This document shows positions 1-9,129 of a stretch of 64,000 nt of DNA, one piece after another (position 1 is the first letter of the stretch; each line of letters begins with the position of its first letter). Origin of the DNA: Amaricoccus sp003258405. GTDB taxonomy: Bacteria > Pseudomonadota > Alphaproteobacteria > Rhodobacterales > Rhodobacteraceae. A program made the translations under genes and the position numbers. The stretch lies in the NCBI RefSeq assembly GCF_043226085.1, contig NZ_CP171225.1:2418001-2482000 (forward strand), read 5' to 3'. The notes under the pieces were generated by a model. It did no database searches and was not told the origin of the DNA. It worked only from the letters and a program-made list of their open reading frames with translations.

Positions 1-1058
1 AAGAAGGTGAGCGTGAAGCCGAGCGCCGTCTGGAGGCTCATCAGGCTTCCGGCCCGCTCGGGGGGTGCGGCATCGGCGACGAGCGCCGAGAACTGCGCCG
101 AATCCGGGATCACCACCGCGCCCCAGAGGATCGCGAGCAGCGCGACGAGCCAGACCGGCCCGCCGAACCCGAGGGCGGTGGCAAGCGCGGCACTGCCGCT
201 CGCGATCATCGCGAGACGGGCGACGCGGGCCTTGCCGATGCGGTCGGCGAACCAGCCGGCGGGCAGGCAGAGCAGGCCGCCGGTGGCAATCGCGATGAAG
301 GTCACGAGGCGCGCGGCGGACTGGGCGGCATCGGCCCCGATGCGCAGCGAGAAGGCCGCCGTCAGCGCCGCGCCGATCCAGGCCCAGAAGGCATAGAGCT
401 CCCACATGTGGCCGAGATACCCCGCGAAGGCGAGGCGGATGCGTCGGTCGGTCCAGGCAAGCCACACCGCGCCGGGATCGAACCGCGCCGCGCGGGCGTG
501 CGCCGGCCCGAGGGCGGCGGCGAGCACAAGCCCCGCGGAGAGCAGGGCAAGCCCCGAGGTCGCGCCGACGGTGAGCCGCCAGTTGGCGCCGCCAAGAAAG
601 GCGAAGAGATGGGGCAGCGCCGAGCCGAGCGTGAGCGCGCCCACGAGAAGGCCGACCAGAAAACCGCGGTCGCGCGTGCCCCAGCCGACGACGATCTTCA
701 TGCCCACCGGATAGACACCCGCGAGGCAGGCCCCGGTGAGGAAGCGGAGCGCAATCTGGGCCGCCCCGCCGATCGGCGTGACGAGGAGCGCGAGATTGGC
801 CGCCCCCCCGATGGCGGCGCAGATGGCGAGGACCTTGCGGGGATCGAAGCGGTCAGCGGTGCCGTGGAGCGCAAGCCCGAGCGCCCCGGCAACGAAACCG
901 ATCTGCACCGCGCTCGAAAGCGCCGCGGCCCGCGCCGCACTGAGCCCGCCTTCCGCCACCAGATCCGGCAGAATCGCGGCGGAGACGAACCACAGGCTCA
1001 TCGTCATCACCTCGACCGCCGCAAGCAGCAGGACGCTGCGCGTCTTTGCTTCCATCAT
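1..1058 (-). CDS. MFS transporter (3' end cut by window edge)
   Basis: About 352 residues of a polytopic membrane protein are visible, with hydrophobic segments running throughout and a loop reading GTADRFDPRK after the second segment, as in the cytoplasmic loop 2-3 of major facilitator proteins. The last transmembrane segments lie beyond position 1. The start is the upstream of two adjacent ATGs, with GGAGG five bases before it. The gene begins 24 bp after the purine nucleoside phosphorylase stop on the same strand, so it is probably the third gene of the deaminase-phosphorylase operon. Inference from context: it may move a nucleoside, nucleobase or a methylthioribose product. The substrate cannot be read from the sequence. 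Confidence 0.85.
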   Translation of the reverse strand, partial: MMEAKTRSVLLLAAVEVMTMSLWFVSAAILPDLVAEGGLSAARAAALSSAVQIGFVAGALGLALHGTADRFDPRKVLAICAAIGGAANLALLVTPIGGAAQIALRFLTGACLAGVYPVGMKIVVGWGTRDRGFLVGLLVGALTLGSALPHLFAFLGGANWRLTVGATSGLALLSAGLVLAAALGPAHARAARFDPGAVWLAWTDRRIRLAFAGYLGHMWELYAFWAWIGAALTAAFSLRIGADAAQSAARLVTFIAIATGGLLCLPAGWFADRIGKARVARLAMIASGSAALATALGFGGPVWLVALLAILWGAVVIPDSAQFSALVADAAPPERAGSLMSLQTALGFTLTF

Positions 1059-1082
1059 GCGAACCTCCCCGGCCCGCCTTTC

Positions 1083-1910
1083 TCAGAGGCGTGGCACCAG
1101 TTCTTCGAGCAGCGCCGCCATCTTCAGGCCGGCGACGGCCGCGTTCTCAAGGACCTCCTCGATCGTGTCGGGCTGCTGATCCGGCCCGCCCGCGGCCGCA
1201 TTGGTAATCGCCGAGAAGCCCAGAACCCGCAGCCCGCAATGGGCCGCCGCAATCACCTCGATCACGGTGGACATGCCGACGGCATCGCCGCCAGCCGCGC
1301 GCAGAAAGCGTCGTTCGGCAGAAGTCTCAAGCGAGGGTCCGCAAATACCGGCATAAATTCCGCTCTTCAACGCAAAATTATGTCGCAGAGAGATTTCTTT
1401 TGCTCGCGCGCGCAATTCAGGGTCGTAGGCGCGCGACATATCCGGAAAGCGCAGACCCACGGATTCGTCGTTCGGACCCGTCAGGGGATTGGCTCCGGTG
1501 AGGTTGATGTGATCCTCGATCAGCATCACCTCGCCCGGTGCGAACGCGGGATTGAGGGCACCGGCGGCGTTGGTGACGACGAGGCTCCGCGCGCCGAGCG
1601 CCTTCAGGAGATAGATCGGCAGCGCGATGTCGGCGGCCGCCCAGCCCTCGTAGAGATGGAGCCGGCCCTGCATCAGGGCGCAGCGGGTGCCGAAGAGCTC
1701 GCCGAGGAGCAGTTGCCCGGCATGGCCCGGTGCCGTCGAGACCGGCATGCCGGCGATCTCGCCATAGGGGATTGCCACCGCGCCGCGCATCCGCTCGGCC
1801 AGCGCGCCGAGCCCGGACCCGAGCACCAGCCCCACAGCCACGGGGGCGCCCGCCCGCCCGGCGATGCTGGCGCGGGCCGCGGCGATGCGCGCGCCGAGCG
1901 GCAGGCTCAT
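1083..1910 (-). CDS. Purine nucleoside phosphorylase, class I trimeric type
   Basis: 275 residues, the usual length of the trimeric PNP/MTAP family. It splits purine (deoxy)nucleosides with phosphate into free base and (deoxy)ribose-1-phosphate in the cytoplasm. Visible signatures are the N-terminal phosphate loop GSGLG (near residue 33), NAAGALNP in the middle, ETSAERRF with the base-binding Glu, the MSTVIEV strand and AITNAAAG with the purine-contacting Asn. The Asn fits 6-oxopurines (inosine, guanosine). The ATG overlaps the stop of the upstream amidohydrolase gene by four bases (ATGA), implying translational coupling. With that deaminase the natural series is adenosine or methylthioadenosine to its inosine form, then hypoxanthine. 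Confidence 0.93.
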   Translation of the reverse strand: MSLPLGARIAAARASIAGRAGAPVAVGLVLGSGLGALAERMRGAVAIPYGEIAGMPVSTAPGHAGQLLLGELFGTRCALMQGRLHLYEGWAAADIALPIYLLKALGARSLVVTNAAGALNPAFAPGEVMLIEDHINLTGANPLTGPNDESVGLRFPDMSRAYDPELRARAKEISLRHNFALKSGIYAGICGPSLETSAERRFLRAAGGDAVGMSTVIEVIAAAHCGLRVLGFSAITNAAAGGPDQQPDTIEEVLENAAVAGLKMAALLEELVPRL

Positions 1911-3217
1911 GCGATGCTCGCCGCGATCCGGGGCGCAAGCGCGCGGACCTCGGCCAGCAGGGCGCCGAGATCGAGGCGGACAAGCTCGCCGTCGCGCACC
2001 ACCTGTTCCCCGGCCACGAAGACATGGCGCACATCGGATTTCGCCGCCGAATAGACCACATGGGTCATCGGGTCGAAGATCGGGGCGGCGTGGGCGCGGT
2101 CGGTCGAGAGCAGGATCATGTCGGCCTGCTTGCCCGGCTCGAGCGAGCCGAGCCGGTCGCCGGCGCCGAGCGCCTCGGCACCGGCCCGGGTGACCATGCG
2201 CAGGGCCTGGGCGGTCGTCACCGCATCGGCCCGGAGCGTCGCGGCCTTCGGCAGGGTCGCGGCCATCCGGAGCGCCATCCACATGTCGAGATCATTGCCC
2301 GAGATCGCGCCGTCGGTGCCGACCGTCACCCGCACGCCCGCCGCCAGCATGTCGGCGATGCGGGCAAAGCCGCTGGCGAGCTTGAGGTTCGACATCGGGT
2401 TGTGCGCAACCGTCACCCGGCGCCGGGCGAGGATCTCGATCTCCTCGTCGTCGAGCCAGACGCAATGGGCGAGCACGGTGCGCTCGTCGAGCAGCCCGAG
2501 GTGTTCGAGATGGCGGATCACCCGGCGGCCGTAGCGCGTCTCGATATCGGCGACCTCGGCCCTGGTCTCGGCGGCATGGGTGCAGAAGAGCCCGCCATGC
2601 CGGTCGGTGACCGCGCGGGCCGCGGCGAGATTTTCCGGGCCGACCGTATAGGCGCCATGCGGGAACGTGCCGCAGAGCACCATCGGGTCGCCCGCGAACT
2701 CGGAGAAGAAGGCCTCGGCATCCGCGACGCGGCGCTCGGCGATGTGGCCGTCCATGCCCGGAAAGTCAAAGAAGATGCCGCCGGTGGAGACGCGCATCCC
2801 GAGATCCTTCGCCGCCCCCACCGTCTCCTGCGGATGCCAGAACATGTCCATCACCGTGGTGACGCCGCCGAGCAGCAGCTCGGCAAGGCCGAGGCGCGCG
2901 CCGAGCCGGCAGGTCGCGCGGTCGAGGATGGCGCGCTCGGCCTTCCAGACGGTCTGGAGCCAGGGTTCGAGCGGCAGATCCTCGACAAGGCCGCGAAACA
3001 GGCTGTCGGCGGCATGGCAGTGGGTGTTGATGAGGCCCGGCATCAGGATCATGCCGGGCGCCTCGATCACGCGCGCCGCGTCGCGGCCGATCTCCGCGGC
3101 AGGACCGATGGCTGTGATGCGCCCGCCGGTGACGGCAACCGCGCCCTCGGGGATGACGCTGTCCCGCGCATCGGCGGTCACGATCGTGGCTCGGGTGACG
3201 ACAAGATCGGAAGGCAT
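1907..3217 (-). CDS. Amidohydrolase, SAH/MTA or related purine deaminase family
   Basis: 436 residues of the metal-dependent amidohydrolase superfamily (COG0402). Metal-site motifs are present in order: NTHCHAADSLFRG near residue 60, HAAET with the third His, LAHCVWLDDEEIEIL with the fourth, NPMSNLKL and GTDGAISGNDLDMW with the catalytic Asp. This set matches S-adenosylhomocysteine/5'-methylthioadenosine deaminases and related aminohydrolases acting on purines; the exact substrate is not fixed by motif. I chose the ATG at 3217, which has GAGG four bases upstream, over an in-frame GTG at 3229. The coupled downstream nucleoside phosphorylase supports a nucleoside substrate. Guanine or 8-oxoguanine deaminase is an alternative. 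Confidence 0.85.
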   Translation of the reverse strand: MPSDLVVTRATIVTADARDSVIPEGAVAVTGGRITAIGPAAEIGRDAARVIEAPGMILMPGLINTHCHAADSLFRGLVEDLPLEPWLQTVWKAERAILDRATCRLGARLGLAELLLGGVTTVMDMFWHPQETVGAAKDLGMRVSTGGIFFDFPGMDGHIAERRVADAEAFFSEFAGDPMVLCGTFPHGAYTVGPENLAAARAVTDRHGGLFCTHAAETRAEVADIETRYGRRVIRHLEHLGLLDERTVLAHCVWLDDEEIEILARRRVTVAHNPMSNLKLASGFARIADMLAAGVRVTVGTDGAISGNDLDMWMALRMAATLPKAATLRADAVTTAQALRMVTRAGAEALGAGDRLGSLEPGKQADMILLSTDRAHAAPIFDPMTHVVYSAAKSDVRHVFVAGEQVVRDGELVRLDLGALLAEVRALAPRIAASIA

Positions 3218-3310
3218 GGGGCCTCGCACGGCGATTTTCCAAGGGGTTGCATGCGGGCAGAAGCCCTGTCAACCAGAGGGGCGACGAAAGACCCACGGGA
3301 GGCCGCGACG

Positions 3311-3721
3311 ATGCCCGGAACCCCGCCCGACTGGCTGCTGCCCGGCCCGGTTCCGCCCGGGACCGAGACTGCCGAGCGCTGCTTCATCACCGAATATCTC
3401 AACGACCCGGCCTCGGCCGAGGTCTCGCTCGCGGAGGCCCGCGTGGCGCCGGGCGTGACGACGCGGCTGCACGTGCTCGAGGGCATCGCCGAGCGCTACG
3501 TGATCGTCTCGGGTGAGGGCCTCGCGGAAGTGGGCGGGGTGCGGCACGCGGTGCGGGCGGGCGACCGGGTGCTGATCCCGCCGGGGATACCGCAGCGCAT
3601 CACCTGCACCGGGGTGACGCCGCTCGTCTTCTGGTGCCTCTGCACGCCGCGCTTCCGGCCGGAGGCCTACCGCGATGTGGATGCGGAAAACCGACACGTA
3701 TCGAAGAGTCTCATGGAATAG
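3311..3721 (+). CDS. Small single-domain cupin protein
   Basis: 136 residues with one cupin barrel. The second cupin motif is clear as AGDRVLIPPGIPQRI, while the first motif (TRLHVLEGIAERYVIVSGEG) has one His and one Glu where many metal cupins have more, so metal binding is uncertain. GGGAGG lies eight bases before the ATG. The gene is divergent from the deaminase operon with about 90 bp between the starts. Such stand-alone cupins often bind or isomerise small molecules; I cannot name the ligand. Confidence 0.8.
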   Translation: MPGTPPDWLLPGPVPPGTETAERCFITEYLNDPASAEVSLAEARVAPGVTTRLHVLEGIAERYVIVSGEGLAEVGGVRHAVRAGDRVLIPPGIPQRITCTGVTPLVFWCLCTPRFRPEAYRDVDAENRHVSKSLME

Positions 3722-3928
3722 TCCGTCAACTCCAAGTTCGCAATGTAATTTTTTTGCAGTGCATCAATCATAATATTTTACAAGCGGGCGCTTTGCTTTT
3801 ATAAAACTGCGCGACGGGTGTCGGGGGGCGCTTCTGGGGAGATACGCGCCGGCAACCGGTGCGCCCGCTTTCCACGCGGGGGCTTCAAGCGAAAAAGACC
3901 CAAGAACATTTCAGAAGTGGAAACGCCA
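3722..3928. promoter_or_regulatory. AT-rich leader upstream of acsA
   Basis: 207 bp without a gene. The stretch 3745-3805 is distinctly AT-rich (TTTTTTGCAG followed by a CATAATATTTTAC segment) against a GC-rich background, as expected for the acsA promoter. I see no certain -35/-10 pair and no recognised operator. Confidence 0.4.
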
Positions 3929-5872
<1,944 letters not shown>

Positions 5873-5899
5873 TCTCCGGGTCTTCGAAGAGACAGGCGG

Positions 5900-5923
5900 C
5901 GGGCGGGGCCAAGGCTCCGCCCG
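5900..5923 (+). terminator. Hairpin after acsA
   Basis: CGGGCGGGGCC and GGCTCCGCCCG form an 11-bp stem with one G-U pair and a very tight loop, 28 bases after the acsA stop. The following bases are TTCGCGTT, so the U-tract is poor. Probable terminator. Confidence 0.45.
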
Positions 5924-6005
5924 TTCGCGTTAGAGCGACATGCCCGCGCCCCGCGGTTCCGTGCCAGGGTCGCAGTGCGGGACTGGTGACAAGGACAGGC
6001 AGACC

Positions 6006-6422
6006 ATGACGGATATCATCGGAACCTGGAGGATGATCTCCTGGACACGGGAGTCGGTTGCGACCGGGGAGGTCACGGATGCGATGGGCCCCGATCCGCT
6101 CGGCTATATCGCCTATCACGCCGACGGGCGGATGATGGCGACGGTGTTCCGTCGCAGCCGCCTCGCCCGCGGCGATGCGCCCTGGTCGGTGGAAGAGCGG
6201 GCCGAACTCTTCGACAGCATGCTCGCCTATGTGGCCGCCTATACCGTGGAGCCCGGCCGGGTGGTGCATCACGTGGAGGGCGCCTGGAACCCGGACTGGG
6301 AAGTGGATCTCTCGAGGCCGTTCGCCATCGAGGGGGACCGGCTGACCATCAGCGGCGCCCCCGGCATCGACCCCTCGACCGGCGAGGAGGTCGTCTACCG
6401 CATGGAGTTCCGCAAGCTTTGA
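6006..6422 (+). CDS. Lipocalin-like domain protein
   Basis: 138 residues. The N-terminal IIGTWRMISW followed by PLGYIAYHADGRMMA is the hallmark of the small lipocalin-like family (Pfam Lipocalin_5 type), often found as stand-alone proteins or fused to regulators of secondary metabolism. No signal peptide, so probably cytoplasmic. ATG 6006 is preceded by AGGACAGG. An in-frame ATG at 5940 would add a low-complexity leader overlapping the gap and is not favoured. Ligand unknown. Confidence 0.8.
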   Translation: MTDIIGTWRMISWTRESVATGEVTDAMGPDPLGYIAYHADGRMMATVFRRSRLARGDAPWSVEERAELFDSMLAYVAAYTVEPGRVVHHVEGAWNPDWEVDLSRPFAIEGDRLTISGAPGIDPSTGEEVVYRMEFRKL

Positions 6423-6635
6423 GCCCGCGGGCGATTGCTGCACCGCAAAATAACCGGGCGAATCAGCCGCAGCACGTCTTGGCCCTTAGCCCTTTCCCCG
6501 TTGAATAGCCGATCTGACCTTGTTGCATGGCGGCCTCAGCGTCTGCAGATGCCGAGCAGCTAGCCACGGCGCTTTTCGCAGTTGCAACATGAGCTTGACC
6601 GGCGGGCGCAGTGCTCGGCCGTCCGGACCGGTCGT

Positions 6636-6660
6636 CGGCGGTTTCGGCGGGAAACCGCCG
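6636..6660 (+). other. Perfect 10-bp hairpin ahead of the first hydrolase gene
   Basis: CGGCGGTTTC (6636-6645) and GAAACCGCCG (6651-6660) pair perfectly around a 5-base loop, 38 bases before the proposed GTG start. No U-tract follows. It may be a leader structure of the hydrolase mRNA. A shorter hairpin with the same GGCGGTTT start precedes the second hydrolase gene. Confidence 0.45.
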
Positions 6661-6697
6661 CCCTCGGGGCGTGTGTCTGGACAGCGGCGGGGGCTCT

Positions 6698-7198
6698 GTG
6701 CAAAGGGCAGGCCAACCGAAACGGCACCGGATCAAATCCTTGCGTCTTCTTGCTGCTGCATCTCTGCTCGCCATCGCGCTCACGGGCACTCCGCTCGCGG
6801 CCGCCGATGTTCCGCATGCGCGCCCCACGCGCGACGCCTCCGTCAGCTGCCTCGCCGAGGCGGTCTATTTCGAGGCAAAGGGCACCGGGGACAAGGGCGC
6901 CCTCGCGGTTGCACATGTGGTGGTGAACCGGCGCGAAAGCGCGAAGTTCCCGGGCACGATCTGCGGCGTGGTGAAGGACGGCTGTCAGTTTTCCTATCAG
7001 TGCGACGGCAAGCCGGAGGTCCTGTCGGACAGCCGCGAGCGCGCACGCGCCTACCGCACCGCCGAGAGCGTGCTCGCGGGCGGCACCGACGACCCGACCC
7101 ACGGGGCGCTCTTCTTCCACTCCTCGGGCGCCCGGCCCGGCTGGTTCGCCTCGCGGCCCCGCGTCGGAGAAATCGCCGGTAACGTGTTCTACAGATAG
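6698..7198 (+). CDS. Cell wall hydrolase, SleB/Hydrolase_2 family (copy 1)
   Basis: 166 residues from the GTG chosen at 6698 (GGGGG five bases upstream). This start gives a basic N-region (about 13 residues), a hydrophobic core LLAAASLLAIALTG and an Ala-rich cleavage region, so the protein is exported. A TTG at 6740 would also leave a signal peptide. The catalytic domain has CLAEAVYFEAKGTGDKG, AVAHVVVNR, CGVVKDGCQFSYQCDG and GALFFHSSG...PGWF, as in SleB-like peptidoglycan hydrolases; the Glu in YFEA is the expected catalytic residue. It is closely similar to the next gene and probably a tandem duplicate. Confidence 0.88.
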   Translation: MQRAGQPKRHRIKSLRLLAAASLLAIALTGTPLAAADVPHARPTRDASVSCLAEAVYFEAKGTGDKGALAVAHVVVNRRESAKFPGTICGVVKDGCQFSYQCDGKPEVLSDSRERARAYRTAESVLAGGTDDPTHGALFFHSSGARPGWFASRPRVGEIAGNVFYR

Positions 7199-7210
7199 AT
7201 CTTTCCTGTC

Positions 7211-7224
7211 GGCGGTTTTCCGCC
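7211..7224 (+). other. Small hairpin between the hydrolase genes
   Basis: GGCGG-TTTT-CCGCC, a 5-bp stem, 12 bases after the first hydrolase stop. The next bases are AATCCCCCCTTT. It may be a weak terminator or part of the second gene's leader. Confidence 0.3.
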
Positions 7225-7309
7225 AATCCCCCCTTTCCGCTGCATTTCCCACACCGCGTTTTCTTTGATCGTGGTTAATGTGGCTGTTGTTGTCTGAGGA
7301 GACCTCGTC

Positions 7310-7789
7310 TTGCGCAACCTCCGCATCCTGGTCACTGCCCTGTCCGCCCTGCTGATCCTTGCGAACTGCTCCGCGACCCCCACCCCGACGGCGGCCCCGG
7401 AGCCGGCAGAAGTCGGCCGGGCGAGCTCCGCGGATCTCGCCTGCCTCGCCGAGGCGATCTATTTCGAGGCGCGGGGCACCGGCCCTGTCGGCACCGAAGC
7501 GGTCGCCCATGTGGTCGTGAACCGGGCAAAGAACCCGAAATTCCCCAACAGCGTCTGTGGCGTGGTCTCGGATCGCTGCCAGTTCTCGTATCGTTGCGAC
7601 GGGCGGCCGGACAATCTTGCCAATTCGGATGACCGCGAGAAGGCCTTCCGCACCGCCCAGACCGTGCTCGCTGGAGCGCCCGACATCACCAAGGGCGCGC
7701 TCTTCTTCCACGCTGCCTCGATGCCGCCGGGCTGGTTCAACACCCGTGCGCGCGTCGGCAAGTTCGGCGGTAACGTCTTCTATCGCTAG
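7310..7789 (+). CDS. Cell wall hydrolase, SleB/Hydrolase_2 family (copy 2)
   Basis: 159 residues from a TTG start preceded by GAGGAG. The leader LRNLRILVTALSALLILANC ends in a Cys followed by SATPTPTAAPEPAE, so it may be a lipoprotein, although Asn before the Cys is unusual for a lipobox. The domain repeats the copy 1 motifs: CLAEAIYFEARGTGPVG, AVAHVVVNR, CGVVSDRCQFSYRCDG, GALFFHAAS and PGWFNTRARVGKFGGNVFYR. The likely role is peptidoglycan cleavage in the periplasm, with copy 1 soluble and copy 2 possibly membrane-tethered. Its stop overlaps the convergent oxyR stop by four bases. Confidence 0.88.
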   Translation: MRNLRILVTALSALLILANCSATPTPTAAPEPAEVGRASSADLACLAEAIYFEARGTGPVGTEAVAHVVVNRAKNPKFPNSVCGVVSDRCQFSYRCDGRPDNLANSDDREKAFRTAQTVLAGAPDITKGALFFHAASMPPGWFNTRARVGKFGGNVFYR

Positions 7790-8700
7790 GAGGCCGCGCG
7801 CTCCGCAAGCCGCTGGCGGGTCTGGCGGAGAATCTCCGCCAGATGCCCGAATTCCACGCCCCGTGCAGCGGTCTTGCGCCATGCGAGCACGACTTCGCGC
7901 GGGCGGGCCTTCTCGAGCGGGACAAGGCTGAGCCTGTGATCCGCAAACGCGCCGCCGTCGATCGCGAGCTGCGGCAGAAGCGTCGCACCAAGCCCCTCCG
8001 CCACCATCGAGGCGAGCGTCGGCAGGCCCGTGGCCAATGCGCGGCGGTCCGGCTGAAGCCGCATCTCGGGGCAGGCGTCGAGGGTGTGGCGGTGGAGGCA
8101 GTGGTCTTCATCGAGCAGCAGCAGCCGGGCGCCCTCCAGACCGGCGGGCGCTACGGGGTGCGGGGCATCCGCGGCCATGGCAATCTGGAACCCGTCCTCG
8201 AAGAGCGGCTCGACATGGAACTCCTCCAGATCGAATGGCCGGGCCAGCAGGATTGCGTCGAGCCGACCCGAGGCAAGACCGTCTCGCAGGGACTCCGCAA
8301 GCTCCTCGCGGAGATAGAACTTCAGATCCGGGCTGGCGGTGCGGATCTCCGGCATCGCGTGGGGCAGCAGATAGGGCCCGACCGTCGGGATCGCGCCGAG
8401 ACGGAGCGGGGTGTTGGGCATTCCGGCGGCGGTTTGCGTGGCCAGATCCTCGAGATCGCGCACTGCGGCGAGAATGACCCGCGCGCGCGCGGCAATCTCC
8501 CGCCCTGCCGGAGTGAGGATGACGGACCGCCTCGTACGCTCGGCGATCTGGACTCCCAGCGCCATTTCGCACTCCCGCAGCCCGGTACTCAACGTCGGCT
8601 GAGAGACCTGGCACCGCTTCGCCGCGCGGGAGAAGTTGAGCTCTTCCGCGAGCGCGGCGACAAAACTGAGTTGCCGAATGGAAATTACGGGCTTTTTCAA
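7786..8700 (-). CDS. oxyR: OxyR, peroxide-sensing LysR-family regulator
   Basis: 304 residues from a TTG start. The N-terminal helix-turn-helix includes FSRAAKRCQVSQPTLSTGL. The effector domain has two cysteines at residues 201 and 210, in the context DEDHCLHRHTLDAC. Spacing (eight residues between) and context match the redox pair C199/C208 of E. coli OxyR, so this is a genuine peroxide sensor, not just any LysR protein. It would activate peroxide defence genes when the disulfide forms. No catalase, peroxidase or ahp gene lies next to it; the upstream 429 bp hold no clear gene. The low-GC segment just upstream (8701-8735) is the probable promoter. Confidence 0.93.
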   Translation of the reverse strand: MKKPVISIRQLSFVAALAEELNFSRAAKRCQVSQPTLSTGLRECEMALGVQIAERTRRSVILTPAGREIAARARVILAAVRDLEDLATQTAAGMPNTPLRLGAIPTVGPYLLPHAMPEIRTASPDLKFYLREELAESLRDGLASGRLDAILLARPFDLEEFHVEPLFEDGFQIAMAADAPHPVAPAGLEGARLLLLDEDHCLHRHTLDACPEMRLQPDRRALATGLPTLASMVAEGLGATLLPQLAIDGGAFADHRLSLVPLEKARPREVVLAWRKTAARGVEFGHLAEILRQTRQRLAERAAS

Positions 8701-9129
8701 CGTAATCTCTTTTAAATAAATTATCTGAGAACCGTTTTACGCCAGCGATCCCTCCATTCGCAAGCCGACCTCTCGATACGGCAACCCGTCGGCGCGGCGA
8801 TCCGATCGCCTTCTCCCGTTTAGGGGGTTGAAGCCATTTTGGCAGGCACCTTGTGCTCAAAGATCCCGCGCCGGCTTGCGCCAGCCGCCCCCACAGTGGG
8901 TACCTCAAGGCGCCACTCCCCCAGTGCCAAAGCCTTCCGAGGCGACGACCACGGAAGCGGCCTCGGTCACACTTGGCGCGGCGGGCGCAAGCCGGAGGCG
9001 GATGGCCGGCGCGATCTGAAGATCCCGCCCGACCGGTTCGCACTGCGGGGCTCGGACGGGATCGAACCAGGGGAAGCCGCCGGCCCGTGGGGCGCCGGTG
9101 CGCGCGCGCCCCGGAGACTGCGCCTGCGG
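8701..9129. other. 429-bp gap between lysK and oxyR, with a long inverted repeat
   Basis: No convincing coding sequence on either strand. The left end (8701-8735) is AT-rich and should hold the oxyR promoter. The main structure is a perfect 12-bp inverted repeat at 8871-8882 and 8984-8995, described separately. A GGATCGAACC string near 9058 resembles a tRNA T-arm in reverse, but no tRNA fold supports it. Confidence 0.5.
8871..8995. repeat. 12-bp perfect inverted repeat enclosing 101 bp
   Basis: CCGGCTTGCGCC at 8871-8882 is the exact reverse complement of GGCGCAAGCCGG at 8984-8995. Between the arms are further short complementary pairs, such as CCGAGGC with GCCTCGG and CTTCCG with CGGAAG. The whole could fold as a branched RNA of about 125 nt on either strand. 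No known RNA family was recognised (it lacks SRP RNA, RNase P and tmRNA signatures). Confidence 0.5.

Noticed and set aside
408..3721. Very long plus-strand open frames opposite the MFS, PNP and amidohydrolase genes
   Set aside because: High-GC shadow frames; Arg/Ala/Gly-rich, without motifs, opposite genes with strong family signatures. Only the last 136 codons (the cupin) are real.
3740..3810. RamB/ScfR-type site upstream of acsA
   Set aside because: TTTTTTGCAGTG resembles half of such a site, but no second half at proper spacing was found.
9040..9075. tRNA-like T-arm string (GGTTCGATCCC read on the minus strand)
   Set aside because: The flanking bases do not form a 5-bp T-stem and no acceptor, D or anticodon arms can be placed around it.
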